A stretch of 64,000 bases of DNA from Aspidiotus rigidus (GCA_035079385.1 JAVHKY010000029.1:8308001-8372000), one strand, 5' to 3'; positions 1-11,990 are shown, counted from the first letter of the stretch. The notes: generated from the letters alone by a model not told the origin. A program made the numbers and translations.

Positions 1-739
1 ATTTTAGGTATAAACGAACCACGCGCGTAATAAGCGATCCTAAAGGATGGCTGGCCCGAATGCCAGATCTGCCATCCATTATGCCAAAATGGCAACACCG
101 ACGGTGATCAACTCAACACTCATATAAATACGGAAGTGCTGACCTACCATTAGCGACTGAGAACGAAAGCCATTGCAAACATCAACTGCACTCTGTTCTA
201 ATGGTGCAAGAGCTATATGAATATGACAGGGCATTTTGGTGGAGTTAATGGGCAAATTAAAGAAAAAAACGCTCCTGACTTCTGCATTCACATCAGGCAT
301 GCGCTTGTCTCAAAAACTTTACCCCCCCCATTGAAAACAATTCTTGATCAAACTGTGAAGGTTGTGAATTTCATTATTGCAGACGCCAAAATACACGCTT
401 ATTTGCAGCCCTTTGTGATGGGATGGGGAGTGAGCACAGTCATTTGCACCTGTACACAGAAGTTTGGTAGTTGTCTGGCGGGAAAGTATTGGATTGTCTC
501 TTCGATCTGAGGACTGAGGTCCAAATCTTTCTCACCGATATGAAATCCAATTTAGCCAAATACTTCACCGACAAAGCATGGTTGATGAAGCTAACTTATC
601 TAGCTGATATTTGCGCATCTAAACAAAAATGAGTTCAGAATTACAGGGAGAGCAAGTCAATATTTTCAAATTACGGTCAAAAGTGATGGCATTGAAAAGA
701 AAGTTTCCTGTATTGGTGATTGATGAATTGACGGGCAAT

Positions 740-1888
740 ATGTACATATTCAAATTTAAATTAAATTTTGAATCTTTATAATTAATTTATCGATTAAATA
801 TTGATTTATTATCAATTAACATTTTTAATAACCATACATAAATAAATTAAAATAAATAATATTATTTGTGTATTTTCTATTTAATAAACAGATTCCTTTA
901 ATAAATTAATACCGCCAAATTGATCAATTTTTATTAATAATCTTGAATAATACAATTTATCAATACTGTTTTAGTAAGCTTACACAATATAATAATTAAC
1001 TGAATTTAAATATTAAAATTAATTTTAATTATTAAATAAATTAGAAATATCTATTTTGAATTCATTAAATATTAACTTGAAATGAAAAATTCATTATAAT
1101 TTAAATAATATAATTATTATATTATTTATCATTTTAATATTAATTGATTTTTTTTTCCAAATAACTAAAATATAAAGTATTAATTTTTGTGATAAACTAA
1201 ATTACTGTCAATAATTTATTATTATAATTAAAAATTTTTATCAATAATTTCACGTTTATCTTATTCAATTTTATTATAAATTCAAATAATATTGATTAAT
1301 AATCTGAATTTTTATAGAAATAATATTCATATTATTTTGTTATTTCTTCATTTTCAATTAAAATATTAAATAATTTTATAATTAAAGTTTATCTCACAAA
1401 TAAATTTTTCAATAATTAATCTTCTCACAATCATTAATGATTCTTTCATCTTTAATGTTAAATTAATAATTTTTTGTTTATTTATTTTATTAATGATAAA
1501 AATTAATTAATATCCAATAGGTATTTGAATAATTGATATTCGAAAAACCATTTCTTGAAATATATATTTCATTTATTTATAAAATTTCTACATTAATTAT
1601 TTTAAAAAATATTATTATATTAATAATTTATTTTTATTTAAAGTTATTAATAGTTTAATTTTATTCAATCTAAATAATTTAAAATTTTCATTTATATTTA
1701 ATTTCAAATGATTAATAATGAAATTATTTACAATAAATATAATCTGATCAATTTTTTTAATTTTTAATTTATTGAATCAATAAAATTTATTCATATTTTA
1801 TTTATTTAAAATTCTGTTTAAAAATTTCAATAAATAATTTTTATTTAAATATTATTATGTATTTAAAAATTATATTGATTTAAATTAT
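740..1888. repeat. AT-rich dispersed repeat, copy 1, inserted in the hAT pseudogene
   Basis: This segment is nearly pure A/T by eye and interrupts the hAT reading frame. Its right two thirds (about 1210-1720) aligns in the same orientation with 47240-47760: both carry the same order of short blocks, including ATGATTCTTTCATCTTTA, AACCATTTCTTGAAA and AAAATTTCTACATT. There is no long open frame in the standard code, and I cannot match it to a known family. It could be a very AT-rich transposon, a nuclear copy of organellar DNA, or a viral or satellite fragment. The insertion borders are approximate. Confidence 0.6.
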
Positions 1889-2060
1889 TCAGCGTGAACT
1901 CACAGTTCCTTCACAAATGAGGAAAGATTCAGCTCTGCATTGCAAACAGTTATAATTTCCAAGTTGGACATCTATTTCCAGCCAATAATGATGAAGAGGA
2001 CGACAATATGTGGCTCAGAGATCCTTTCAATGTAAAATTTGACTACTTGAAGTGAGAGAC

Positions 2061-2143
2061 CAGGCGCGGATCCCCCCCCCAAAAAAAAAAAAATCCCCCA
2101 AAAAACCAAAAAAACAACAAAAAATCTGTAGTATCGAAGAAAA

Positions 2144-2194
<51 letters not shown>

Positions 2195-2254
2195 TCTTTT
2201 AAACTTTTTTTGGATTGTTTCCCCTCCCAAAGTGATCGTCTGGATCCGCGCCTG
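2061..2254. mobile_element. Short hAT-type MITE with 13-bp terminal inverted repeats
   Basis: Perfect inverted ends CAGGCGCGGATCC (2061-2073) and GGATCCGCGCCTG (2242-2254) bound an internal stretch of C, A and poly-A runs. Ends starting CAGG with a GGATCC-type subterminus are typical of hAT MITEs. GAGAC is found on both sides (2056-2060 and 2255-2259). Removing the element plus one GAGAC rejoins the host hAT reading into DDLINLS. That suggests a 5-bp target duplication, although 8 bp is usual for hAT. Confidence 0.75.
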
Positions 2255-2535
2255 GAGACGACCTTATTAATTTATCATGCAATGATGACCTGGCAACTGC
2301 GTTCAAAACTTCAACTTTGGAAACATTCTGGTGCAGTCAGAAAATTGAGTACCCTCATTTAGCTAGTCGAGCAATCCGTTTATTTCTTCCTTTCACATCA
2401 ACCTATTCATGTGAAACGGGCTTCTCGTCCTTGATCTATCTAAAAAATGAAAACCGGAACCGACTACTGGTGGAGAATGATTTGCATATTTAAGGTTTAA
2501 GTAATTTACAGCCCAAAATTGAGTGTTTAGTCACA

Positions 2536-4382
2536 TCCAAACAAGCGTAGGGTTCGCATTAAAACTTGATTTTCTACACCATATTCATTTTTTGCCTTTT
2601 TGAAAATTAATATAATACTAGTTTTACTGCAGTCTACGATTTCATACTTCCTAATAGTAGGTACGCGATAAATTTCCAGTTTGTCAAGTAGTAAATGAGG
2701 AAAAGAGGTTACGAATCGCTGCTGTATGGCATGGTCACTTGCGTTAATTCCCTCTTTACTGGTCTCGAGTACTATATTGACAGTTTATGTAATAAATAAT
2801 TTAAAAACAGAGGAACAAGAGTACTCAACCCTCTCACATCCCTTGCCTTACCCAAGTCATCTTTCTATATCCGTACAAAGCAGAATGCCTACATTCCCCT
2901 TTACTCCCCTCTGTGGTATGCATTGAAATACGAGCTTCCCCGGTAATCATTATTTTGGTATTTGTCGCCGCCTAACCGAGCCCCAGCCAATGAATGGTAC
3001 CTTAATGTAATAGAAAAGAGCACAAGAATTGATTTTTAAAGCTCACCTGCAGTTCAACTCCACACTTCCTCTAATCAAATCAGTCATGAAGGCGCCGATT
3101 TTTATTTCTCGAATTCATTCTAACATCAACCGTGTTCAATAATTCAGACTTTTTATGAACCCACTTAAGAGAAAATCAAACTAGGCAACTAAGCAAGAGA
3201 GAGAATTTGCTTAGTTTCCATCATAAAAGTCGTAAATTGGCTGATTTACATGAAAAATTGCTCATAAAATGGATTCTCGAGTGAATTATTCAAGACCTAT
3301 CAATAGTAAAATGATTACCTATGGTAACTGAGTCATAACTTAAAATGAAAAGTGTGAACTTACTAAGTACGTATACGATGGATTCATGCCGAGGAAACTG
3401 ACTACGACTACGAACTATCATATAATACAGAAAAGAATACAGAATAATACGCGAGCGGTATAATGCACGCTATGCACATACATGCGAGTACGTATGTATT
3501 CGGTAAGATGTTACCAGGCTGTGACATCATCATTGTTTTTTTCTTCGCGTACATATACGATTAGGAGGAGAAAAATTTGTCGACACTTCGCAACCTTGAA
3601 CTTGAACGGAAAAGAATTTACATGATAATGCGGCAAAATTAAATTCATTTTCAACGCCGCATTTGTAATAAAAAGAATTTAGGTACTATTGTTTTGATAC
3701 AAACGACACATGTGTGGAGAAGAATTTGTTCAACTTTTTTTTTTTTTTTCACCTCTTCTCTCTCAATTACATTATTATTTTTCTTTGGTTCAGTAATCTC
3801 AAAGAGAAAAGAAAAGAGATACACACATCGAGACGCGACGACGTTCTCGTGCGGAGAGACGTATTGAATTTAGAATTTTGTCAAGCTCGCGTGTATAACA
3901 TTGAGAAAAGTAAAATTCATTCTTGAATAATGAGAGTTTTAGCGAAGCCATTGTTCGACGTGATTGTCGCTTGAAATACACAGGTATATACATATATTAT
4001 TATAAATTCGTCAGAATTCGCGAGATTTGCCAGCAAAAAGAACGTTGTCCTTCGACCATCGTATAATTTACAAGTACGCGATAGACGTAAAATTGCATAC
4101 CACCTCCTCATCTTTCTATTCAAGTTTACAAAATTTGTATTTATGAAGACCAACGGTAAGACCACCACAAACGATATCAGTGAATTTTAGTTGGAAAGAA
4201 TGGAAATACCGACATAGAATCACCAAAAATTCTGTACAATAAGTCTTTAGAATACCTAGCGGTTTTAGATAAGGCGTTCTTAGATACAACCCCTCTTCAC
4301 ACTATACCAACTCCATACAATATCTTTTACACGCTTTTGTTACATGACATGCTCACACAGTGTACGCAAATAAGAAAAAAAA
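2536..4382. other. Unannotated stretch
   Basis: No convincing coding exon, RNA gene or transposon was recognised. Open frames here are short and lack splice or start context. A T-run lies at 3737-3749. The right part (3800-4200) has ordinary unique-looking sequence and may be intronic or intergenic. Confidence 0.4.
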
Positions 4383-6733
4383 AATATTTTGCTGGAGCAA
4401 ACGTTTCTTTGCTGACAATGATTCAGGATGTGGTCCTGAACAACATACTAAAAATCCTGCGTTTTTCCCCTGGAGCTTTTTTTTATGAAGGTTCGAACTC
4501 CCCAAAAATTAGTTTTCCGCAATATCGCGTGAAATTGAAATTTTATCAAAAAGTGTTTCAAACAAAAGTTGTTCCTCGTTAAATTTCCTACCAAATAACG
4601 TATTTAACTTCCAGTCTATGACAATTAGTGCCTTTGCAAAGGGCGTTCAAAATAATCCCAAAACCAGTTTTTCCATATATCTCACAAAATTGAAATTTTA
4701 TTGAAAAATGTTTCAAACAAAAGTTGTTCCTCGTTAAATTTCCTACCAAATAACGTATTCAAGGTTCAACCTAGGTCAATTACTGCCTCGTCAAAGCCTT
4801 AAAGAGGACCAAAATCAGTTTATCCATATATCTCCCAAAATTGAAATTTTAATAAAAAATGTTTTGAATAAAAGTTGTTCTTCGTTGAATTTTCTTTCAA
4901 ATGAGCTATTCAGCTTTCAGGGTAGAGCAACTAGTCTGTAAAAAAGGGTTTTCGAAATTAAAGATGAAAGGATGTGCTATATTTTTTTGTATTCAGATCG
5001 GTTTGGTGCTGATTTATGGAAGTCTTGCATCATTACAGATTGTAAAGACTATTTTTTTACGAGTTATAGAAATATTGAAAAGATGGAAATTAAATAAATA
5101 TTTTTCTCGAATTCATGACTCACGTGATACCTAGGTATTGAAATAAAAACAATTAAAGTCGCGTTATATCAAAGACTCTAAGGCAGCTGCAATACTCTCT
5201 GATCTACGGTAGTACAAGAGACAAGCCATTGAACAAATGTCCGTTTCAAGCTTTCGCGAAAGAAGTCCGTCCGAATGTACTTGACCTCTCTATCTCTCCC
5301 TGAAGACACTGCACGGTTTCACTCATACAGAGTGTACCACCAAGTACATTTGTGGCTTGGTCATGAAAAAGATCCATTAATGGAGATGGAAGAGAATCGA
5401 TGGAATATTGGAGCCGATAACAATAAACAAAGCCCCAGCCCCAGCGCCGCGTCAGGCCACCTCCTACAACTTATTTTTAGTGGGTGCGCCAAAGGACGTA
5501 GAAATGCTTTTATTTGCCGAAAAGCAGGTGAACAATAAATATTACATAGATAAAAGAGGGTAATTTGGCACTTTCATCCAAGACAAAACGTGTATTTTGG
5601 TCATTCCGACCTCGATGATGAAGAGGCGTCTACACTATACTTCTCAAATAACGTAGTATTACGCCTCAACCATAAGTACCCTATTGTTTGAATTGTTATT
5701 GAAAATAGTTGTGTTTCTTTCTTCCTAGGATTAAAATGTTCCCCAATGAGTCTTGGGCAAATTTGCCTCAATGCTGGTGGAGTATTAGAGGTAGTAGACG
5801 ACATTGAGGACGACTTGCAGGATGTATCAAGTCAGGATGAGGTGGCTGACCATGAGTCCAGTACTGATGACGATTCCTCAGTAATCACAGGCGAAGAGTA
5901 TCACGAGAGTGAATAATATCAAGCCCCTCTATCCCGAATATAAGACCACTGCAAGTCGGCAGGCTAACGTACTCAGCTCCTATTAGAAAGCATAGAAAAT
6001 TGGTAGGTAGGGAATAGGACGGATGGAGGAGCTCAAGTCATGTGCGAGAAACGAACTCCCTCCTCGGGCTATGTTATAAAAGTGTGTGGATATATTTTAT
6101 GAAATATACTAGACTCATGGAGTGAGATTCAGGAAAAATGTACCTAACACACTTTTTTCATTGACAAATTACTCTTTTGTGAAAGCTGAATAGCTCATTT
6201 GATGGGAAATCCGACGAGGAACAACTTTTATATCAAACATTTTTTCATCAAATTTCAATTTTGGGAAATATATGGAAAACTGATTTTGGTCTTCTTTTGA
6301 ACGGCCTTTCAAGGCTCTGACGGGGCACTAATTGATCTAAGCTGCACCTTGAATACGTTATTTGGTAGGAAATTTAACGAGGAACAACTTTTGTTTGAAA
6401 CATTTTTCAATAAAATTTCAATTTTGTGAGATATATGGAAAAACTCGTTTTGGGATTATTTTGAACGCCCTTTGCAAAGGCACTAATTGGCATAGGCTGA
6501 AAGTTGAATACGTTATTTGGTAGGAAATTTAACGAGGAACAACTTTTGTTTGAAACATTTTTTAATAAAATTTCAATTTCACGCGTTGCAGGCGAAAAAC
6601 TAAATTTTGGGGGGTTCAAACCCCCATAAAGAAAGAAGCCCCGGGGAAAAACGCGGGATTTTTAATATGTTGTTCAGGACCACATTCTGAACCATTTTCA
6701 GCAAAGAAACATTGGCGCCAGCAAAATGTTTTT
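4383..6733. mobile_element. Foldback-type element, copy 1
   Basis: The two ends are long, imperfect inverted repeats. The left end starts TTTTGCTGGAGCAAACG followed by TTTCTTTGCTGA; the right end gives the mirror, finishing GCGCCAGCAAAATG. Each end holds about three tandem units of roughly 155 bp with the block AAAAGTTGTTCCTCGTTAAA (for example near 4565, 4719 and 4873 on the left, and in reverse near 6220, 6375 and 6530). The centre holds a cysteine-rich pseudogene. A near-identical copy lies inverted at 21652-24301. The structure (long modular inverted ends, no recognisable transposase) fits a non-autonomous foldback element. No clear target duplication was found. Confidence 0.75.
5160..5915 (+). 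pseudogene. Cysteine-rich transposon-associated protein remnant (insect CxC/CRKAG type), copy 1
   Basis: The open frame ending at 5538 reads FHSYRVYHQVHLWLGHE, then LLQLIFSGCAKG and ICRKAGEQ. This order (HSxRVYxQVxxWLG, about 50 residues, then LLxLIFCxCKxGCxxxCxCRKAG) recalls an uncharacterised insect protein often carried by transposons, especially in hemipterans. After the stop at 5536-5538, an acidic tail is visible in a different frame (about 5740-5915): VLEVVDDIEDDLQDV followed by SSTDDDSSVITGEEYHESE and a stop. Two cysteines kept in the other copy are Arg and Phe here. The upstream region is broken by stops. Function is unknown; the family call is from memory of the motif pattern. Confidence 0.6.
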
Positions 6734-9051
6734 TCGGGTTTGCTTTCATTGATCGAGGCAAACAGGGAATCTGTTTTATGGGGATTTCTTTGTTTATACT
6801 TTTTCTCAATAAAGACTAAACTTTGTTGTTCAATACCTTGGAAGTTTAGGCTCGATCCATAATTTTCCAAGTTTCCCCAGGTCAATGCCGGATTTTTTTC
6901 CAAGTCGTTTTCCCATCATTATATCTTGAAGGTCGAAATTCCCCTTCTATCATCTCTGAAGTCGAAATTTTGCCAGACGACGCCCAGTGACCTTCATTTT
7001 TCTTCAATTTACCGCCGATAAAGCAGGTTCCCTTTTAAAACACCCAATTTTCGTGATTGTGTTCTGCATATCTTCTGGCTCCCCAGGAAAGGAGTGTCCA
7101 CAATGGAAAAAATCGAGAGCATAATACAGCAAAAACGTAACCACGCAATTCAGTCTGTTTTCAAGTCAAAAATTCAATAGAACAGGACCTGGCATGCCAT
7201 AAGGTTGGAGGAGAAGGAGACGAGCATCAACGAAAAACTACACAGCACAATCCAGCACAAACGAATCTACCCATTTCCACCCCAAGAATCGAGATGGGGG
7301 CTGGGGACATGGACCTTACTTACTACCATCAAAACCCGAAATAAATCTTACTGTATCTATGAATTCTCTCACTGACAGACTCTCGCGCCAAAGGTAGACT
7401 TCACGTCCCTTCCGCTGAGAGACAGTCCTGGATTTCATTCGTCGTTAGCATAAATCATGAAAATGAAAAGTAAGGACGATCCATAACAAAGATGAGAACG
7501 TTCCTCGTGTTCTCTGCATTTTCTAGCTCATCCCATAACTATCTCTTCTATGTTGAGAGATACAAAGGAGATAATAAAGAAACTGAGTCGAAAGGATAGA
7601 AATAAAACAACCAGAAATGCTTCATGAAAAGCCAAGAATATCTTCAAAGACAGATATTCTTTCACTTCTCCTCGACTTCATCCTTGAGAACCCTCACTCT
7701 AAAAATGGTTCTATAACGTAACTTCAGACGATTTAGATAGCAAGAAAGTACTCTAGAGTAATCCAGCGAAAAAACATGGTTTGCATTAGGTACGAATAAG
7801 TTTCGTAATTTCTTGTAAATAATAACAAAATTTTTACGCAACATAAGACAATAATAGTAATACACGTAAGAAGCGAACTTTGACACCTTAGTACAGTATA
7901 GAAATCGAATTTTTTCTTTTCTTTGGCTTCAAAAGCTTTCTAAGTTCATAATTCATTCGAACTCATTCACTAAAATACATTACATAGATCACGATTTTCA
8001 AACAATATAATTATAATTACCGAAGTCGTAAAATACAAAATGATTTTTTTTCTTTTCTTTCTTTTATATGTTTGAATTTTCGAACATGCAAAAGTTGATA
8101 AGATTCTAGAATACTCATGACTAGTCCATTTTTAGTTATATGTAAGAAAACATTGTACAAAAAGAATGTACGATGGAAGTATTCTAACGAAGACAAAGAA
8201 ACAGAGGTAAAACGTACTACATTCTTCGATAAAAGCTATTCGATTTCGAATACTTCAAATGATATAACGTTGAAGGAGTATTATAAAAATTTCACCTCAA
8301 CTTGTACTCAACCTAATCCATATATACCAGTCAGTCTCCGTCTTCGAGTCGAGGAATTAGTTTAGGTAAGTCAGTTCGTGACGTGCAATAATACTCTACA
8401 AATAAGTACGAAGATAAAATTTAGCACGAAAAATATACGACCCTCATTAAGAGACAGCACACTGAGAATTTTCGAAGATCAAATCTATGAATTACACTGT
8501 TTTTTACAGTCGGAAAATCTGCTGAATTATTTCTACACGGATAACTGGTAACATGAATCTCGAGAGCTCTAGAAAATTTGCAGCAGTGACGTAAGACTAA
8601 AAAAAAATTGGTCCAACGTGTCTGAGAACTTTCCCTGATAACAACTCGAAAAAAAATTTTAGTGAGTTTTTCAGCACTTAAAATGGAAGATGAGAAAAAT
8701 TGAGCTGGTTACAACAAAGAACAAATCTTGCTAAGAGTGTTTTCTCGTTAGATAGATGACCTTCTAAATCCCTGATTGAAGTTTTTTTTGCCACTCCCAC
8801 CAACAGAAAATTGACCAACTTTGGTCCTCCATCTGGGCTGACTATCAAACTTTGTAAACGTTTCTTGAAAATAGATTTCATATGCCAAGAAAGCTCGGCA
8901 GATGTACAATTCTAAAGCTCTTACTCAGGTTTTCAGGGATTCCCTCTTTTTCTTCACGGTCAACACCTTTGCTTGAAAAGTGACTGGACGAAAAACTCGA
9001 AGCTCGCTAGGTTATTTTCATTAACCTTATCATATCACCATGATAGAGGCG
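6734..9051. other. Unannotated stretch with isolated cap motifs
   Basis: No gene recognised. The cap-like palindrome AACAGGGAATCTGTT is at 6761-6775, and an inverted cap with its TATCGGC neighbour is at about 7010-7036. A strong donor-like string TTTAG|GTAAGTCAG falls at 8361-8373, but no convincing exon or frame accompanies it. Other open frames are short and AT-driven. Confidence 0.4.
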
Positions 9052-9918
9052 AACAGGGAACCTATTTAGATCATCGGTCAGAATCTATTTTGATAAAGAT
9101 AAATTTGTCCGAGTTACCCTCCTAATATGAGATTCCTTTCGCCCCAATAAATAACTGGGTCAAATTTTTCCAAGTTTCCCTTTCTCGTATACTTACATAT
9201 ACCGGTAATAATCATAGCGCGATAGTCTAGATTTTTCCAAGTCCACCCTCCCCCCTTTCTACTAGAATCGATGGTCGTTCCGACTTGATAGTTCGACAAG
9301 TTTTTCCTCACTTTCATTGATATTCTCAAAATTCCTGAACTTTTTAACAGGGAACCTGCCTTATCGGCGGGTTTTTCGGAAAAAACGTCCGCCATCCGGC
9401 CAGCAAAGAGCGGAGCTCGACCCTGTGACGTCACAGCTAGATGACGTTAAAGGTCAGTTTTTTTCCAAGTCACCCTCCCACCATATATAAGCTGGGAAGG
9501 TTGCGCCCGTGACGTAACAGTTTGATGACGTTATAGATCAGTTTTTTTTAAGCCCACCTCCTATTATAATAGGTGCGAAGTCCGGGCCTGTGACGTCACA
9601 ATTTGATGATGTCATAGGTCAATTTTTTTTCAAATCCCCCTCCTATCATATATGAGCTGGGGAACGCCTGTGACGTCATAGGTTATTTTTGTGACGTCAT
9701 AATCTGCTGACCTCATAGATCAGTTTTTTAAGCGCGCCTCGTATTATATAGGCCCGAAGTCCGGGCCTGTGACTCACAATTTGATGACGTCGTAGGTCAG
9801 CCCTGCTATCATGTATAAGCGGGAGGTTGCGCTTGAGACGTCACAATCTGCTCACGTCATAGATCTGGTACGTCAACATTTTTCAGATCCCACGTGTCCC
9901 ATAGAACAGGTTCCCTGA
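9052..9918. repeat. Palindrome-capped minisatellite rich in TGACGTCA
   Basis: Cap motifs lie at 9052-9066 and 9346-9360 (AACAGGGAACCTGCC followed by TTATCGGCGG) and, inverted, at 9904-9917 (AACAGGTTCCCTG). Between 9420 and 9875 there are about six units of 70-105 bp. Each carries GTGACGTCAC or a one-base variant, a GATGACGTxATAGGTCAG-like string, a T-run and CCTCCTATCATATATAAGC. The last piece links this array to the minisatellite elements at 21.2, 45.8 and 62.9 kb. It is non-coding. Confidence 0.75.
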
Positions 9919-10169
9919 CACCCCTCATTCAACACCGTTGAAGAACCCGTGAGTTTTTTCCCTGACTACCAGTTTTTCCAGAAACCTGGCTACCTTGACC
10001 AAGTATTCCAGCCTACGGTAGCGGACGCTTTTCCCACAGTCTTCTTTTTAATCCTACTAGTTTGAAGAGGGAGGAAGGACAATCCTCACAGGCTAGTTTG
10101 CTATGGTACGTGATAACTTGAAAGATTAATGGAGCCACATTCGTTATTCTTGTAAAAAGTCTATTCTAA

Positions 10170-11990
10170 TTTCTAACCCTATCCCTCCTAGACTTTACGG
10201 CTCACCCAAACCTCATGAGGAAGGCGTACCTATGAGGCCGTTAATCTCTCATGTTTGGTCGTCTACCTATTGACTTGCCAAATATCTCGCTTATGTAGAT
10301 TTGCCTCTGAATATTCGGTCAATAATTCGATAACAATGACCCATGAGATTACGGACGTCAACCCTCTTTCTAATTCCAAATTGATCTCCTTTGACGTCGT
10401 AGGTCTTCTCCCTTATGTATCCCTCACGGTGACCTCTCTATATTGACATGTGCTGGCGTTCTTCAGCCTACTTTAGATGAGCTCAAGGTTCTTATCGCGA
10501 TCTGCGCTCAATCCCTAACTACTGCAAGTTCAACAATGTGTTTTATAAGTTCTTTAGTGGTATTGGTGTCCCCATAGAATCTCCTCTGGGTTCATTGTTG
10601 TCGGAGGTGTTCATGGGGAAGTTGGAGTCCGATCACTTGAAGTTCCAATCAACCTTCCTTCAGCACATTGCTTATTGGTGGCGATACGTCGATGACGTGA
10701 TAGTGTTTTGGGCCGGCCCTCCTTCCCTCCTCGATCAGTTTCTCGATTTCCTAAATAAGCACAAATTTACTTTCCAAGTTGGTGGCACGAGTGTCTATAG
10801 AAAGAGGGACTCAAGAGTTCACTCTATTCAGGAAGAAAATCTGTACCAGTGGACCTCAAGATCGCTAATTCACCTTTTACGCTACGTTAAATTTTGGTAT
10901 CTTAAAAATGTTGAAATAATTTATCCCACCAGATGTCCCCAATGAATTCTTATTGGGGGGGGAATTTACGGATTTACTCAAAGTTAAACGCAACTAAGAG
11001 GAAATTTTATGCAGAATAAAATGATATACCTTCAGTTTTTTGAAAAACTGAATATTTACAGAGAAAAATAAGTTTGAGAGCAAATTCTCCATAAGAGCCT
11101 GCTGAAGATTGACCGCAGCGATTTCGTGCGTGCGGCAGAACCAACGAACTAATGAAGTTAGTGATCTTGTGTTCCTGTACCGATGTTCTAATACAAGGCG
11201 ATTCCTTTCTCCCATCTCCCATAAATTATCAGCGTTTCCATCGCCTCATCGAAGTCCCTCTTAAGGCTAAGGAGGAGTATTTGTGATACGTTGCAAGCCA
11301 TTACACGAAGCACGAAAGAAAGCAACGAGAAGGTACAAACTTGCACAGATAAAAACTTTATTTTACGCTGACCTCGGGTTCCGAGGTCAGCGTAAAATAA
11401 AGTTTTTATCTGTGCAAGTTTGTACCTTCTCGCTCCTTTTCCTCTTAGGGCCTCCTATCAGGCGGAGGTGAATGTCATGAAGTACTTGGTATCTGCTACT
11501 AGCACCCGTGTGATCATAGAAGGTCTCATAAGGAGGCCTTAAGTCAGACTGCCTCCGTTTACTACCTCTAGGAGCTGGAATAAATGGCTTTACCTCCCTT
11601 ATTTAGGGAAATCTAGATTCTCTCCCCCATGGCTTTCGTCCGGATTCTATAATTTGATTGGTAGAGTGCAAGACCCAATACTAAACACAGACAAGAGCGG
11701 TGTCTACAGTCTGATCTGCGAAGAATGTAGTTCTGTTTACATTGGGAAGTCAAAGAAAGCATCTCAAGGCTTCCCTCGATGAGAATCCTCATAATTCTGT
11801 GCTCGCTGAACAGCTTTTAGGTAGTGGATATGACCTCCAGAAAATTTAAGAGTACTTGAGAAAAATCAAACATTATGCTAGTTCGAAATAGCTCTATAGA
11901 TACAAAGCTAAGGAGTCTGTTAACTTCTATAAGCACACAAATTAGGCCAAAATTTCAAACCTGAACTATCGAGTTCTGAGCTCGATCTTC
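10170..11990 (+). pseudogene. Decayed Penelope-like retroelement (reverse transcriptase plus GIY-YIG endonuclease)
   Basis: Plus-strand fragments follow the Penelope-like order. RLYGSPKPHEEGVPMRP lies near 10190-10235, LISFDVVGLLPYV (RT motif A) near 10381-10420, and NNVFYKFFSGIGVPIESPLG (fingers/palm) near 10533-10590. The catalytic YVDD is at 10685-10696 inside WWRYVDDVIVFWAGPPSLLD. A weak SHKLSAFPSP block sits near 11217. The 3' part reads SGVYSLICEECSSVYIGKSK at about 11696-11755, matching the GIY-YIG endonuclease core, followed by NSVLAEQLLGSGYD (11797-11833). Many stops and frameshifts make it dead. A 107-bp palindrome lies inside it. In this family RT and endonuclease form one polyprotein; here they lie in different frames. 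Confidence 0.85.
11326..11432. repeat. Perfect palindrome, 52-bp arms with 3-nt spacer
   Basis: Positions 11326-11377 are the exact reverse complement of 11381-11432; the spacer is GTT (11378-11380). The arms start CGAGAAGGTACAAAC and meet at CCTCGG/CCGAGG. Pairing stops at 11325/11433. It sits within an otherwise badly mutated Penelope-like element, so the perfect arms look recent. Confidence 0.95.

Larger units (their letters stand above)
196..2535 (+). pseudogene. Decayed hAT transposase (ZBED5/SCAND3-like lineage), interrupted by two insertions
   Basis: Plus-strand pieces read as a hAT transposase core. Near 196 the frame gives CSNGARAI, the counterpart of the family's CTDGA block, so the usual catalytic Asp appears to be Asn. 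This is followed by TGHFGGVNGQIKEKNAP, IRHALVSKTLPPPLKTILD and VKVVNFI (217-380). Then, after a frame change, come ELRTEVQ-type and KYFTDKAWLMKLTYLADIF blocks (510-625) and IFKLRSKVMALKRKF to about 735. After an AT-rich insertion the match resumes at 1890-2050 with MWLRDPFNVKF. After a MITE it resumes at 2262 with DDLINLS and ends in the C-terminal dimerisation block FWCSQKIEYPHLASRAIRLF and TYSCETGFSSLIYLKN. Several frameshifts and stops make it non-functional. The N-terminal zinc finger is not visible, and the window edge may cut the element. The family call rests on recalled motif order. Confidence 0.85.

Noticed and set aside
740..1888. Mitochondrial gene content in the AT-rich repeat
   Set aside because: I tried reading both strands with TGA as Trp and found no mitochondrial protein or rRNA landmark; the NUMT idea stays open but unsupported.
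2027..2270. Poly-Lys/poly-Phe frames
   Set aside because: Products of the A-run inside the small MITE.
8117..8365. 82-codon plus-strand frame ending at a strong donor-like GTAAGTCAG
   Set aside because: The frame stops exactly at the donor and the peptide is a low-information AT-driven sequence; no partner exon.
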